From assembly GCA_029255685.2 (NCBI GenBank), contig CM055315.2, positions 33,175,501 to 33,239,500 on the forward strand: a DNA stretch of 64,000 nucleotides, given 5' to 3'. This DNA is from Silene conica (lineage: Eukaryota; Streptophyta; Magnoliopsida; Caryophyllales; Caryophyllaceae). Below the pieces are notes generated by a model. It was not told where the DNA came from, did no database searches, and worked only from the letters and a program-made list of their open reading frames with translations. Shown in pieces: positions 7,975 through 19,196 of this stretch (position 1 is its first letter; the number at the start of each line of letters is the position of its first letter). Both the position numbers and the translations under genes were made by a program.

Positions 7975-10937
7975 TGTAACATCCCGTATTTTCGTAAAAT
8001 CTAATTTAAGCGTTTTAAATTATTTTATGTGAATAAATAATATTTTAATAAGTTATTTCGAAAGACTTTAATTTAATAAATAAGATCCGTCTTAAGGACC
8101 TCCAGTTCTTAAGACGAATACAACTTGGCATAGTTAAATATCCGACTCAAGTATTCATTTCCATATCCGTTTCAATAATTGAACCCGTTTCATTTATTCG
8201 GAAAGGACGACTCACTTGTTCTTTTATAAACCCTTATGTCGACATAATTGCCTTCAACATTTCATTCTTCCTGCAAACTTAACATTTCTTAAACCTCCAT
8301 AAAACCTTCACTTCTTTTGCAAAGATCTTCATCATCCGTTCATCGAATCGCAAAAGTAAGAACATTTCCGGAATCCTCGTTCGATTTCCAAGACATCCAT
8401 CACTTTCGTTTTTCATTTTGGCAACTTCGAAAAATAGGCTGTTTTGCCTTTAACTCGTTTTTAGTGTCTTTAAATCGTTTTCTTTGTTGTAGGAGTTGGT
8501 CTTGACGATCCCGACGTGGACTCTTACGTGGTTGAGGAGGATCAATTGCCGGAATAAGCTAAGAGGTGACGATAATGAGATAACTCGGCCTTTATTGTGT
8601 ATATTAGCATGCTTGGTGATTTTGATGTTGTTCTTCTGATTTTATTCAAGTTCTATGATTATTGGACTTAGTGTCATGATTAGGATGTATAATATGTGAA
8701 GAATTTATGATCCAAGATGTGGTTATGTGTTCCTTATTGCATTTTCAGTTTTTCCTAAATTGCGACGGATACTTGTTATTTCCATTTGAGGATTTTTATG
8801 GGGATTGTATGCTGATAAGATAGTGATATTAGATGTGTATGATGTTGGGCAAATCATGCTTGTAGTAATTTCTGAAGTTTACATGTCGATTTATGAAGTT
8901 TTGTGAAGTTGGGAAATTGCGTTTTTTCAGCGACAGGCTCTCTGAGCCGGTCGACCGACCGGCCGCCGGTCGACCGGCTGAGAGCGTTTCTTGGGATTTT
9001 TGTGTTTTACGCGAGACTTTGAGACCATAGGAAATAGGTCTCCCAGCCGGCAGACCGGCCGCCTGCCAGCCGGCTGGGAGTGCGTTGTGTTGTATTTTGT
9101 AGTTTGGAAAACTTAAGGGTAGTCCCAGCCGGCAGACCGGCCGCCTGCCAGCCGGCTGGGAGTGCGTTTTTGTCGTTGCGTGTTTTCAAGATTTTAAGGA
9201 GGCTGAGTTCCCAGCCGGCCGACCGGCTGCCTGCCGACCGGCTGGGAGTTCGTGTTTTGTTTCAGAAAAGAAAGAAGAGGCTGAGGTGGTCACCAGCCGG
9301 CCGACCGGCTGCCTGCCGACCGGCTGGGGACTCCTGTATGCTATTTTGAGTTTTTCGTAATTTGATCGTAACTTTCAAACGGTTTATCGGTTTTACTTGA
9401 AACTTGTTTTGTGTACCTTTGACATGTATTTGAGGTCCCCGGAGGATGGGCAACATTATATTGGGTTCGGGAATATAGTGAGGATAGAGACCCCCCGGTC
9501 GGGCAACCGAAAGGGAAACCGGCTCTCCCTCATCTTAGTTCTCGAGGTCAATTAAGTGTTGATTAGAAGTTAAAGGTAGAACTATAGAGTAGTTCATAGA
9601 CTCGAATGATATTGTTTTGATGCGTATTAAGTTATGCGTTAAGATGTCGCCTCTGAACTTAATACGTAGGTTGTTTGTCATGTATAGGGGTATGCGTTGA
9701 ATTTTCGCCTCTGAGTTCTATACATGTCTGTTTGTCGTGTCTGGGACATGCGTTGAGTTTTCGCCTCTGAGTCCAGACATGTATGTGTGATCGCGTCAGG
9801 ACATGCCTTAAGCTGGCCTCTGAGTCTGACGAGTAGAGCAACTGCACGACGGGGCAGTCAGGTTGTCATACCTTACCCGGAGTGCAGGTGTTTGGTGCTA
9901 GAACATGCGTTGAGTTTTCGCCTCTGAGTCTAGTATCTTGTGATGTGGTAGGGGAACATGCGTTGAGTTTTCGCCTCTGAGTTCCTTACTTGTGATAGTG
10001 ATTTGAATGTTAGTCCATGCGTTGAGTTTTCGCCTCTGAGTCTAATGTTCAGTGATAGCCGGTCCATGCGTTGAGTTTTCGCCTCTGAGTCCTTGCTTGA
10101 TATTGTGAACTTGGTATTTAGGTTATGCGTTAAGATGTCGCCTCTGAACCTTTATACTTGCTGATTTATTTAGTACCTAGGTTATGCGTTAAGATGTCGC
10201 CTCTGAACCTTTGTACTTGCCGTTTTATATCTGCTTGCCTTGATGATGGTACAGTGTCAGATATGTCTAGTATGTTCTCGTTGTTATATGGGTTGTGGTT
10301 AAATCATCCAAGGCATTGGATGACTCTTAGTTCGGTTTCATAAATGATTAGATTGAAAGACCCCCCGACTGGGTAACCAGTAGGGAAACCGGCTCTCCTT
10401 CTTATCTGTTTATGAAGTTAGTTGAGAGCCGTGCATGGTAATCGCATGATAGTAAGAGATAAGATGATGAGATGTTTATGCTTCACATGTTGATATATGT
10501 TGGAGTATTCTGTATTATTTTATGTGTTACGTGTTGTCACAAAAGGTGGCTAGGAGAACTCTAGTCACTCCCCACTGATTGTGGCGTACATGTTTTCATG
10601 TATATAGGTACATGCAGGGTTGGAGATCAGGGTTACAGGAGAGCTAGCGAGTGATGATCCATTCATCAGTTGACTTACCCGTTTACGCTTAGCTAGACTC
10701 TTAGACTTTTGTCGTTTACGTTTTGGTGCCTGTAGGGATGTTCCATCCCAGGCTGTGTATATATTTCATTTCCGCACTTAGAACTGCTACTTATCTATTG
10801 TTGTTTATATCAGTTCTGTTTTCAGTTTCAGTTTAAAGCTTCTCGCATGTTGTTTTATCTTCTAAAAAGTTTTAATTCCGCTGCATTTTTTGGTACTTTT
10901 ATGTGTTTATATTTCCGCTTTCGCGAGGGGTTTTACA
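7975..10937 (+). repeat. 3' LTR of the Tekay element
   Basis: Same length as the 5' LTR at a constant offset of 7631 bp, with four substitutions seen by eye. It repeats the TATA box (8225-8230), GC hairpins (8939-9330), both GNRA-type motifs (9489-9528, 10359-10398) and the stem-loop array (9623-10216). One of the four substitutions (9701) falls in a loop of the array and leaves the stem unchanged. Confidence 0.97.
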
Positions 10938-10942
10938 TTACT

Positions 10943-11296
10943 AACATCAACCGTGAGTTTACATAGATTTAAACGTAAAATTTTACGTACAAACATAAAC
11001 GAAAATGTTTTCAAGGAATAAAATCTAGAACTTTTTTTATGTGGGACCCACATTACCTCTTTTTTTTAAAAAAAATGTTGTATTTGATAAAGTGGATGCA
11101 CGAAATTGCACGAAATATTCTTATATTAATATAGATAAGATTCTTTTATTTTTAATTGAGCGTATGTGGATATAGGTATTGAGGATTACATAACGGTGGG
11201 TGGTCGGGGACAGAGCGAATCAAAATAGATTGCACAAAAATACTTCAACGGGAGACATAAATGTATTTTTCAATTTTGTACTCATTTATATCATAA
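10943..11296. other. Intergenic, nothing recognised
   Basis: AT-rich sequence without a convincing reading frame or repeat boundary. Before the Tekay insertion it was continuous with 334-343. Confidence 0.6.
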
Positions 11297-11345
11297 CTAG
11301 TGTAACACCCGTGAAAAATCACGGGGTTGTATACACTTATTTTTA
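11297..11345 (-). mobile_element. Helitron 3' terminus on the minus strand
   Basis: Read on the minus strand it ends with the hairpin CCCGTGATTTTTCACGGG, then TGTTACA, then CTAG followed by T, as at Helitron 3' ends. The decayed copy at 285-333 faces it. The two lay only about 360 bp apart before the Tekay insertion. How far the element reaches into 11.4-12.7 kb is unclear because no 5' TC end could be fixed. Confidence 0.55.
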
Positions 11346-11629
11346 AAGACGACGAAGGTATATTCATTTCAATATATAGCAATTTTATTTATTCATAGTC
11401 AAAAAACTGAGTAACACGAACCCCGTACTTGAGGTCGCTAATAGTCAAAAAACTTGTCATAGCCATTTGATATGAAAAATGGTTGGGGTAGGATAGCAGC
11501 TATTGAATTGCACGTGAATAAAAATTGTTGAGGTAGGTAGGTAGGTTGTGGCAGCTTTAAGTCTCTATTTATCATTCAGAGATAGTTCTTCTCACGTGAA
11601 ACTCTGTAGGAGCTAAAACTCTGTATTTA

Positions 11630-12360
11630 GTTAATATTTATTATTTATTATTTATTATGGAATATTTCATGGATCAAACTCCTAATTTATGGAATTTTTT
11701 CAGCCGTGTAATTAGCTAATATTTATTATTATGGAATATTGCATGGATCAAACTCTTATTATTTTGTATATATTGTTGAAGTGTGTAATTTTTATGGAAT
11801 GGAATCTTTTATTAGTAGGATAATTCTTCAGCCGTGTAATTAGTTAATTAGCTAATAATTATTCGGCCGGCTAATTAGCTAATTAGCCAAAGATTATACA
11901 CTTGAATATTAGCAACTAATTTTTTATTATCGATTCCGAGATTACAATCTTTTACACCCGTGAAAATCACTATCTTTATTCCATAAATTTTTTATTATCG
12001 AATTAGGTAATATTTATTATTTATTATGGAATATTTCATGGATCAAACTCTTAATATTTTGTACATATTGTTGAGGCGTGTAATTTATGGAATTTCTTCA
12101 GCCGTGTAATTAGTTAATATTTATTATTATGGAATATTGCATGGATCAAACTCTTAAATTATTATTTTGTATATATTGTTGAAGTGTGTAATTTATGGAA
12201 TGTAATATTTTATTAGTAGGGTAATTATTCAGCCGTGTAATTAGCTAATTAGCTAATATATCTTCAGCCGTGTAATTAGCTAATTAGCCAAAGATTATAC
12301 ACTTTAATATTGGCAACTAATTTTTTATTATCGATCCCCGAGATTACAGCTAATATTTAT
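11630..12360. repeat. Diverged tandem duplication, AT-rich
   Basis: Sequence around 11640-11950 recurs at about 12005-12350 with offsets of 369-398 bp because of indels. Shared blocks include GGAATATTGCATGGATCAAA and runs of GCCGTGTAATTAGCTAATTA. No coding potential seen. It may be interior of the neighbouring Helitron. Confidence 0.7.
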
Positions 12361-12726
12361 TTTGTATATCTTTTACTATGTAATATTTCTTATTTATGGA
12401 ATGGAATGGAATGAAAATATATGACTTGAAATAATGCAAAATCCGAGAATCTTGGAATGTTTATAATAATAATAAATAAATAATAATAATAATATTATAA
12501 TATTATAATACATAAAAATATATGACTTGACATAAATTAAGGGTTCTCATGAGCCTACGAAATTGATTTTTGTGAGGGTGAATGTGAGTGTGCGAAAAAG
12601 TGAACGATGGAATATTATTGCGCCACGTATGCAATTATACATTTTACTTTTATAGTAATAATGATTAAGATTAAAATATTATTAGAATATTAATAAATTA
12701 CTCAAATGCCAAATGTCACCGGTGAC

Positions 12727-13263
12727 TAGAGGTGGCAATCGGGTCACTCGGGTCGGTTACGGGTTGGGTCAAAGCAGGTGGGGTCATATCGGGTTCGGGT
12801 TATGTCGGGTTAGGACGAGTTCGGGTCGGTTCGGTTCATGTCGGGTCATCTTCGGGTCGGGTCATCACGGGTGACAATTCGGGTTGGGTTATTAGTGGGT
12901 CAGGTTATTGACATATATTTTATCTTATATTTAGTTTTAGATGATAATTTTATATTTAATTAATGAATAGATGTATTAATTGAAGTTTAAGTTAAAATAA
13001 TTAAGAAGAATTATCAATTTGGTGTCATTTAAACCATTATTAAGCCAGTTCATTATAACGTCATCTATAGAATTGAGAAATATCGGGTCACAGGCCGGGT
13101 CGGTTCGGTTCGGGTTGGACAAAATAATGCTGATATCGGTTAGCGGGTCGGTTCGGGTTGGGTCAGTTCGGTTTCGGGTCGCCCAATTCTCGGGTTGTAT
13201 CGGGTCGGGTTTCGGGAAGGTCGGGTCGGGTTCATCGGGTCGGGTCAGCTTTTGCCAGCTCTA
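12727..13263. mobile_element. hAT-type MITE rich in CGGGTCGGGTT repeats
   Basis: A 537-bp element with short terminal inverted repeats (TAGAGGTGGCAA and TTGCCAGCTCTA) and a perfect 8-bp target duplication CCGGTGAC at 12719-12726 and 13264-13271. The 8-bp duplication marks the hAT superfamily. The interior is short repeats of CGGGTCGGGTT type at both ends around an AT-rich centre, with no transposase. Short frames inside it are repeat artefacts. Confidence 0.9.
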
Positions 13264-13271
13264 CCGGTGAC

Positions 13272-13690
13272 CATAAGTTGAGTATCACCAGGACAGGTGG
13301 CACCATCAGATTTTCTTTGTTAAATGTTATTGAAAAAAGGAAATTGATGTTAAGAACAACAAAGCTAGTTTTACCATATTATCATAGAAATGAGAGCGCA
13401 GTGAAGAAATAGCATTAAATCGAATAATTAACGGTTGTTTTAATGTGTGCTTTGAGGACATTTATTAATTGTTTAAAAAAAAGAAAGATTTTAACAGTAT
13501 ATCATGAATATTTCTTACGCAAACTCACATTTTTCATAATTAGCGAAATATTGTCAACAATATTTCTCTAATTAACTTATTAACGTATGTCATTAAGGCA
13601 CACGTTAGAAAAACTGAATAAACTGAATAATGAAATACAAAAACAAACTTAGTATTAAACAATTACATGCAAACATTTGCAGTAAGAACA
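13272..13690. other. Intergenic, 3' side of the carboxylesterase gene
   Basis: About 420 bp of AT-rich sequence between the hAT MITE and the gene's polyadenylation signal. I see no gene or repeat. Confidence 0.6.
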
Positions 13691-13696
13691 TTTATT
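13691..13696 (-). terminator. Putative polyadenylation signal of the carboxylesterase gene
   Basis: AATAAA on the minus strand, 24 bp downstream of the TGA stop at 13720-13722. Position and sequence fit a plant near-upstream element; cleavage was not shown. Confidence 0.5.
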
Positions 13697-13719
13697 AATT
13701 GAAGTAGTAGATGTAATAA

Positions 13720-14652
13720 TCAATTAACGGCATTTTTATTGTTGATGAAGGAGGCAATGAGTTTGAGGAATTGATGAGCCTTGTGAAGAGTAGGGTCCCA
13801 CAAATGGAAGACATGACCACCTCCATTAGTCTCCAAGAGCTCAACTTCACCTTCCCAACCACTCTCCTTCAATGCCTTGTAGTAAAGAATCCCTCTTTCC
13901 CTAATAATATCATCCTTATCCACACACACCAACATCCTCTCGCACACCACCTCCCTTTTCATCCGTGCCGGGTCGGTCATCGGGTTGAATCTGGGGTCCA
14001 ACACTCCCATCTTCCCCTCAGACAGGAAGTCAACTATTTCTTCAAGTTCTCCATGGGCGAAAAAAGGGTGGACTAGTACAACACCCTCAACTTTTTTGGC
14101 CGGGCTGTTTATCAGCCCGGCCACTCCAGCTTGAGCCAACATGTTATGAGACATGTTGGCTCCTCCGCTGTCCCCAGCTAAAAACACCCGACTCATGTCA
14201 GCCCACTGGCTGATCCATGGGTCGGGTCCAGAGCCAGATGAATGAGAAAGGACCCATTTGGTGATGTCCCACGTGTCATCATAACAGTTGGGGATAGGGG
14301 ATTCTGGGGCTAACCTATAGTCAGCTGAGACCGCGATCACGCGAGCCTCGTTGACTAGAGAGTTGAGGAACGTGTGGTACATAGCGGAAAATGCCGAGTA
14401 TTGGCAATAGGCACCACCATGAAAGTAAATGAGGATGGGCAATTTGGTATTTTCGGGGATGTCATCGGGGCGGTAGAGGCGGACGGATGCTCCCGGAGAA
14501 ATTCGAAGGTCTTTGGAATGGACGCGGTTGGTAGTGTCGTATGAAGGAGGGACAATGACGTCTTTGCGAAGTCTCTCAACTCGGCCATCTTTGTAGATTA
14601 GAATGCGAGGGGTGAAATCATGGAGTATTTCGTTTGAGGGTTGGGCGTCCAT
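13720..14652 (-). CDS. Carboxylesterase (CXE type, alpha/beta-hydrolase fold 3)
   Basis: Intact intronless gene of 310 codons, the usual length for plant CXE proteins. These are soluble serine esterases acting on small esters; relatives include hydroxyisoflavanone dehydratases and the GID1 gibberellin receptors. Oxyanion-hole motif HGGAY at residues 78-82. Nucleophile S162 in GDSGG (160-164). Likely catalytic D248 and H280, the latter in GGHVFHL. The serine distinguishes it from isoflavanone dehydratases with threonine there, and H280 from GID1, which has lost it, so an active esterase is expected; the substrate cannot be told. No signal peptide or membrane segment is apparent. The first ATG gives the normal N-terminus. 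It is the only intact host gene in the window, with transposons on both sides. Confidence 0.95.
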   Translation of the reverse strand: MDAQPSNEILHDFTPRILIYKDGRVERLRKDVIVPPSYDTTNRVHSKDLRISPGASVRLYRPDDIPENTKLPILIYFHGGAYCQYSAFSAMYHTFLNSLVNEARVIAVSADYRLAPESPIPNCYDDTWDITKWVLSHSSGSGPDPWISQWADMSRVFLAGDSGGANMSHNMLAQAGVAGLINSPAKKVEGVVLVHPFFAHGELEEIVDFLSEGKMGVLDPRFNPMTDPARMKREVVCERMLVCVDKDDIIRERGILYYKALKESGWEGEVELLETNGGGHVFHLWDPTLHKAHQFLKLIASFINNKNAVN

Positions 14653-14727
14653 TTAATTGAGGAGAATGAGTATTTTAAGGATAATGAGATGGAAATTGAT
14701 AGTATGAGATGCTTCAGGAATTCATCG

Positions 14728-14739
14728 TTTATATATATG
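14728..14739 (-). promoter_or_regulatory. Putative TATA box of the carboxylesterase gene
   Basis: On the minus strand this reads ATATATATAAAC, about 80 bp upstream of the ATG at 14652, a normal distance in a plant gene. The promoter before the next transposon is only about 270 bp long. Confidence 0.5.
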
Positions 14740-14920
14740 CAATAATATAGGAAGCTCTCTAATAGACTAATACTACTCCTTAATAACAAACATTAAGTCA
14801 ATTCACAAGTCTTTCTAAGGGTAAATTGCAAGTCTTTCAAGGTGTGGAATGGGACATGTTATAAAGTCAGTCGTACCGTGTTTTGCGTCTACATTAGGCG
14901 GATCTTTGAACCAATTATAA

Positions 14921-15297
14921 GACCATCCCCAAGTAGTGGTCGCAATAATTAGGTCGCGACCCAGTTTTATCCTTAATCTCACTTTATTTATGTCGACCTA
15001 CTTTTACCCTCCAAAGCAGGAGGTCACGACCTAGGTCATTAACCCAATCATTTTTCACCTTAATCACCCTACCTTCTATACACATTTATTCTTTTTTTAT
15101 TCATCAACCAATAATATTTGTACACCTAGGTGGTCACAAATATGGTCAAACATGATCAACAAAGGTCACAAATTGACCTTGGTTAAACATATGGTCACCA
15201 ATTAGCAAAATGGTCACAAATTAATCATCTAGATTAATTCACTAACCATGACCAAACAAGGTCATGACCACCCTCATGACTTTGCTTAGGGGTGGTC
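14921..15297. mobile_element. MITE with TAA target duplication, PIF/Harbinger-like
   Basis: A 377-bp element with imperfect terminal inverted repeats (GACCATCCCCAAG and CTTAGGGGTGGTC) and TAA on both sides (14918-14920, 15298-15300). The interior is full of short repeats of GGTCACAAAT and GGTCATGACC type and has no coding frame. It lies 270 bp upstream of the carboxylesterase ATG and may affect its expression. Confidence 0.75.
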
Positions 15298-15300
15298 TAA

Positions 15301-15637
15301 GGAGCCCGGTTATTAGCAAAAAGTCTTGCTTGGCCCAACTTTGAGCCAGCTATAAAGAGCTTGGTTATTAGCAAAAACTCGTGTTTGTCATGTTTAATAT
15401 TCGTCATAAATTGAACACAAACTTCTCACATAATAAATCAAGTGGGTGGATAAGTGGGCGAAAATGAAACGTTTCATGAATATTGTTACTTGTACAATGT
15501 TAGAATAACACTATCAATGTTCAACTTCCCTCTTTAGTGAAAATTTGCGTATCCGAATATTTAATTCTTAGTCATCAAGCCAAGATAGCCGCATCAATAT
15601 TTAATTCTTAGTCATCGGACCCCCCTCTTATTATAAC
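15301..15637. other. Intergenic, nothing recognised
   Basis: Holds short local duplications (AGTCTTGCTTGGC-like and TATTTAATTCTTAGTCATC, both twice) but no gene or element boundary. Confidence 0.55.
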
Positions 15638-15640
15638 TAA

Positions 15641-16734
15641 GGGGGTGTTTGTTTCGCGCATGAGTATGAGTTTGGAATCAGGAATCATACCTGGTGGTAT
15701 GGGTTAGGAACTTCATACTTGATACCTTATCTTTGTTTCAATTGTAAAGGGTATGGGTTTGAAACTAAGTTATAGTTGAAATATGTAAAATCCGATACTT
15801 TAAAAAATAATTTTAATGTATAAAATCATGAAAATAAAGATTTTATCAAATAATTATATAAAATGATTCGTTTAGAATATGTTTTAATATTTATTTTTTC
15901 ACATTTTTGTTTATTGTAGTTTGATACCAAGGGATATCAATCTCATACCCACCCCCTCCTAGTTAGATATGGCAATGGGTAGGATCTAGACAGGATCCTA
16001 TAGGATCCAGATCCAGATCCATTTTTAAATGGCATATCCAGATCCTACCCTTATCCTTAGGGTCCGAAATTTGTAGATCCATATCCGTATCCTAAGGATC
16101 TGTGTAGGATCTGGATAAAATCCAGATCCGTCAATCTCCAACGATACATTCAAATGAAACTGCACCAAGTCACTATGATACACTATTTCACTTTTACTTG
16201 TCAATTAAAGACGATGTTTTAGTCAAATTACCCTCTATTAGCTTCAGTGGTTTAAAAATCATGTTCAGAAAACAAAAAAGAGTGTACAAGGTGTTAAAAA
16301 GTCTTATAGCAACTTACAAATAAGATTTACAAACCACAAAATAATTATAATTTCAACAATTCATAATAAAACAAATTGTTCAAACAAACTAAACACCAAT
16401 ACTTCATTCCGTGTTTCCATGATCTACCTTTATAGGGTCGAATCTATCCAAAAATTACCCTTATAGAAATTAAAAGAGGGTCCAAGGGTAGGATCTGGAT
16501 CTTAGTGGTGGGATCCAGATCCGACCCTCATACTCTTATAAGGTTATAGGTCTGACCCATATCCTAAGGATCTAAAATAATGGAATCCATATCCTACCCT
16601 TGGGTATAGGGTCTGGTGGATCTGGGTAGGATTTGAGATTCATTGCCATCCTACTCCTAGTGTATGGGAAACCCGTACCTCATGGGTTTGAGCTATGGGT
16701 GTGAAACCCTCAAGTTTGCTAAATAAACACATGA
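15641..16734. mobile_element. Tourist-like MITE interrupted by a hAT MITE
   Basis: The left end GGGGGTGTTTGTTT follows TAA (15638-15640). The right end is less clear: on the opposite strand it reads TCATGTGTTTATTT next to TAA at 16735-16737, matching 9 of 14 positions. Without the nested 690-bp hAT insertion the element would be about 400 bp. The left boundary is secure, the right tentative. Confidence 0.45.
15964..16653. mobile_element. hAT-type MITE rich in GGATCC/AGATCC words
   Basis: A 690-bp element with terminal repeats TAGATATGGCAATG and CATTGCCATCCTA and a perfect 8-bp target duplication CTCCTAGT (15956-15963, 16654-16661). Both ends are packed with AGGATCTGGAT-like words, as the other hAT MITE at 12727 is packed with CGGGT words. 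No transposase. Confidence 0.88.
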
Positions 16735-16769
16735 TAAGAGTTTGACTCATCCCAAACTCATACCTTATA

Positions 16770-17026
16770 CTCCCTCCTACCCATAAATATTGTCCCATTG
16801 TTAGGAAAGTACCAAATTTATGAGATATTAGTTGTTCAATATTTTGGTTGGGTAAGGGTATATAAACTGGAGAGAGTGTTATGTTATTGGGTAATGGGTG
16901 GGTAGGTAATAAATGACATTTGGTAGGGGTAGAATGATAAAAACAAGTAAAAAAGTTACTACAATGGGACACTTTACTGAATAGACCGAAATTGACAATG
17001 AGACATTATTTATGGGTAAAACGGAG
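16770..17026. mobile_element. Stowaway MITE (Tc1/mariner)
   Basis: A 257-bp element with terminal repeats of about 30 bp starting CTCCCTCCTACCCATAAATA and its inverted partner ending ACGGAG, flanked by TA (16768-16769, 17027-17028). This is the classic Stowaway signature. Confidence 0.9.
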
Positions 17027-17028
17027 TA

Positions 17029-17757
17029 CATTTTATGATTGAATCAAACCCGCTTAAGACTATCCACTAACTATGGTCTATGACGCATTAGATTAGAAGT
17101 CGTTGTGATTACGTTGATTTCTAAATAACAATGTAATATCCATAAATCTGAAATCTCTATTTCAATTACCATTTTAATATCCCGAAATACTACTACACTT
17201 ATTAATTACGTAATTAATTAATTATAAGAGCTCTACCATAATTAGTTATTGTTTAACATGTTTCTTAGAATTGTCTTCGTAATTACACTGTAATAACATC
17301 CATTCCAATGTTCTTAAGGAAGTTTCCTTCCAAACGGAGATGAATTAGGTAAGATTTAAGTAATCGTCTAGCAATTGACAACTAACGTTTACACAAGTTG
17401 TTTAATTGACAACTCACCTTCTTCTTTTTCAGTAGTCAACTTTTTTAAAAAGAAATTAGTAGACCGTAATTGTGTGAGCAACTACAATGAAAAAACTAAA
17501 ATTTGGTACAACTTGAATTGTCACATTGGTTTTTTAAGTTACTCTACTGCTCTCTGGATACCTACCGGGGCTACCGCTCTAACGGAAGATTTCAACATCT
17601 TGCAACTTGTATGGGTCAATATAGGGACGAAGTCCGAATGAAACATATGAGGGAGTCGAAAAGTTATATTAGTCATCTAATTAAGAGCATGTTTGACCCT
17701 ATTTTTATAATATAGTTTTTATTTTTCAAATGTGATTTTCAAAACTGTGTTTTTTTA
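17029..17757. other. Intergenic, nothing recognised
   Basis: AT-rich sequence. Short overlapping frames at 17375-17715 have no recognisable domain and look accidental. Confidence 0.55.
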
Positions 17758-17766
17758 TAAAAATTA

Positions 17767-18694
17767 GTGAAAATTGGTAATAACCACCTAGTACGGCGCT
17801 CTCGTCCCACCTATTTCGTATAATAGAGGGCTTCTCTTATATTTTCAACTGTAAAGACCACTACTATGGCGACTGTCAAGGAGATAAGCCCCGAACGGGG
17901 TAGCGACTGGGAAGAGGAGGAGATTGGCTCGTCTTCAGTATGATGACGAGGAGATAGTGAAAGTAGACTGAAGAATGAAGGAGATAGCCCTGTGGGGGGT
18001 GACTGAGGATTAAAAAGCTCGGTTGAAGAATGAAGCCGAGGAGAGGATAAGATAGAGGTCGAGTGTTAGCGAGAGGAAAGAAGGAGCGGGGTGAAGACTG
18101 AAGTATGAAGGCGAGGAGAGGAGCGGGGAGGAACAAGGTCGAACGTAAGGCATGACAAGAGCGTTAACGAGAATAAAAGGAGAAAAGTCTCGGATGAGGT
18201 ACGAAGACGAGCCAATTTACGATATTTTACAAATTACCACTCTGTATTTCATTTATTACAAAATACCACCTACATTAGAGCGTATATATACAAACTCACA
18301 TCGTATTTCACTTCCGTTCATATTTTCACTCATTTCCCGACTCAATTACTAACTAAACTAACAAATTAGTTTAACTAAACTTCTAAACTAACAAATGCTA
18401 ACTCATAAAAAGTAAAACCTTTGATTTGCCTCTTCACCCAACTCTTAACTCACGATTGAAAACAATGAAAACCCCGAATAAAGAACATCTCCATCATAAT
18501 GCTCAATTAGTATCCTTGATTGATTTTGCAACATCACTATGCAACCTAATCATCGATCATATACATCTTCATTCTTTTCTTTCTTGAAGGTATCAATCTT
18601 TTTAAGCTTTGATTGCTCTTAATTTTGGGTTAATATAAAACCTAATTTTAGTATTTGGGAATTTTTGTGATTTTATTATTGGTTTGCCTCAAAT
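17767..18694 (+). repeat. Left terminal inverted repeat of the MULE
   Basis: Pairs with 23051-23557. The outer 27 bp and the stretch from about 18216 inward match the right repeat closely. Between them, 17794-18215 has no counterpart on the right. Confidence 0.9.
17794..18215. other. Purine-rich block present only in the left MULE repeat
   Basis: About 420 bp, from CGGCGCTCTCG to GACGAGCCAA, containing several imperfect copies of GAAGAATGAAGGMGA-like words. No target duplication or inverted end was found, so whether it was inserted on the left or deleted from the right is open. Confidence 0.6.
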
Positions 18695-18979
18695 ATCATT
18701 TTCGGATTTTTCTATTTCAATTATGATTGTTTGTTAAGAAACCTTAATTTTAATTGAAGTTTCAATTTTTACTTTGAATTACTTGATTTGTTATTGTTTA
18801 TAAGCTAAGCTAAATTTCGTCCCCTAAATCAATATGTAGGAACTGTATTTCCAGGTCGTAAGTTACTAGCAGATTTTCCAATTCTAGGCATCATCCGCCA
18901 TATCTTGAATCGAAATGTGACAGAAATTTGAATGAATCCCCTACAACAACCATTCAAATTTTCAAATTATATATGTTGC

Positions 18980-19196
18980 CATATGGACATACTAGAAGAA
19001 ACAAAGAGAAGTGAACCGGTTTCCTGCTCACTTTAAGGCACCAAGGGTGAACACAAGGCGAAAGCCGGGAATAAGTGAGCTAGCACCTAAAAAAGCAGAC
19101 CCAGATGGCACAGGAGAAATGCTGACATTATCTGGGATTCCAGTGAGTACAATAACTTTGCCATTGAGTGACAAACAATCGTCTTCTCAACGATGA
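18980..19196 (+). pseudogene. Possible captured exon, unrecognised
   Basis: An open stretch with protein-like composition (residues such as RFPAHFKAPRVNTRRKPG, then TGEMLTLSGIP) in otherwise AT-rich MULE interior. Its GC content is higher than its surroundings, as for an exon. I could not assign it to a family. By position it is probably a second host sequence captured by the MULE. Confidence 0.35.

Larger units (their letters stand above)
344..10937 (+). mobile_element. Complete Ty3/gypsy retrotransposon, Tekay/Del chromovirus type
   Basis: Complete LTR element of 10,594 bp. Both LTRs begin TGTAACATCCCG and end GGGGTTTTACA, both are 2963 bp, and a perfect 5-bp target duplication TTACT flanks the element (339-343 and 10938-10942). 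It has an initiator-Met primer site, one gag-pol frame with no internal stop, and a purine-rich tract before the 3' LTR. By eye I found four LTR differences (1708/9339, 1808/9439, 2070/9701, 2973/10604), about 0.13 percent. At commonly used plant LTR substitution rates this is an age below roughly 0.1 million years. All enzymatic motifs are intact, so it may be autonomous. The C-terminal chromodomain-like tail and very long LTRs place it in the Tekay group. Confidence 0.97.

Noticed and set aside
13019-13412. Two overlapping glycine/serine-rich frames
   Set aside because: They fall on the CGGGTCGGGTT repeats of the hAT MITE and run past its border.
17375-17715. Two overlapping plus-strand frames
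   Set aside because: No recognisable domain, overlap in different frames, AT-rich surroundings.
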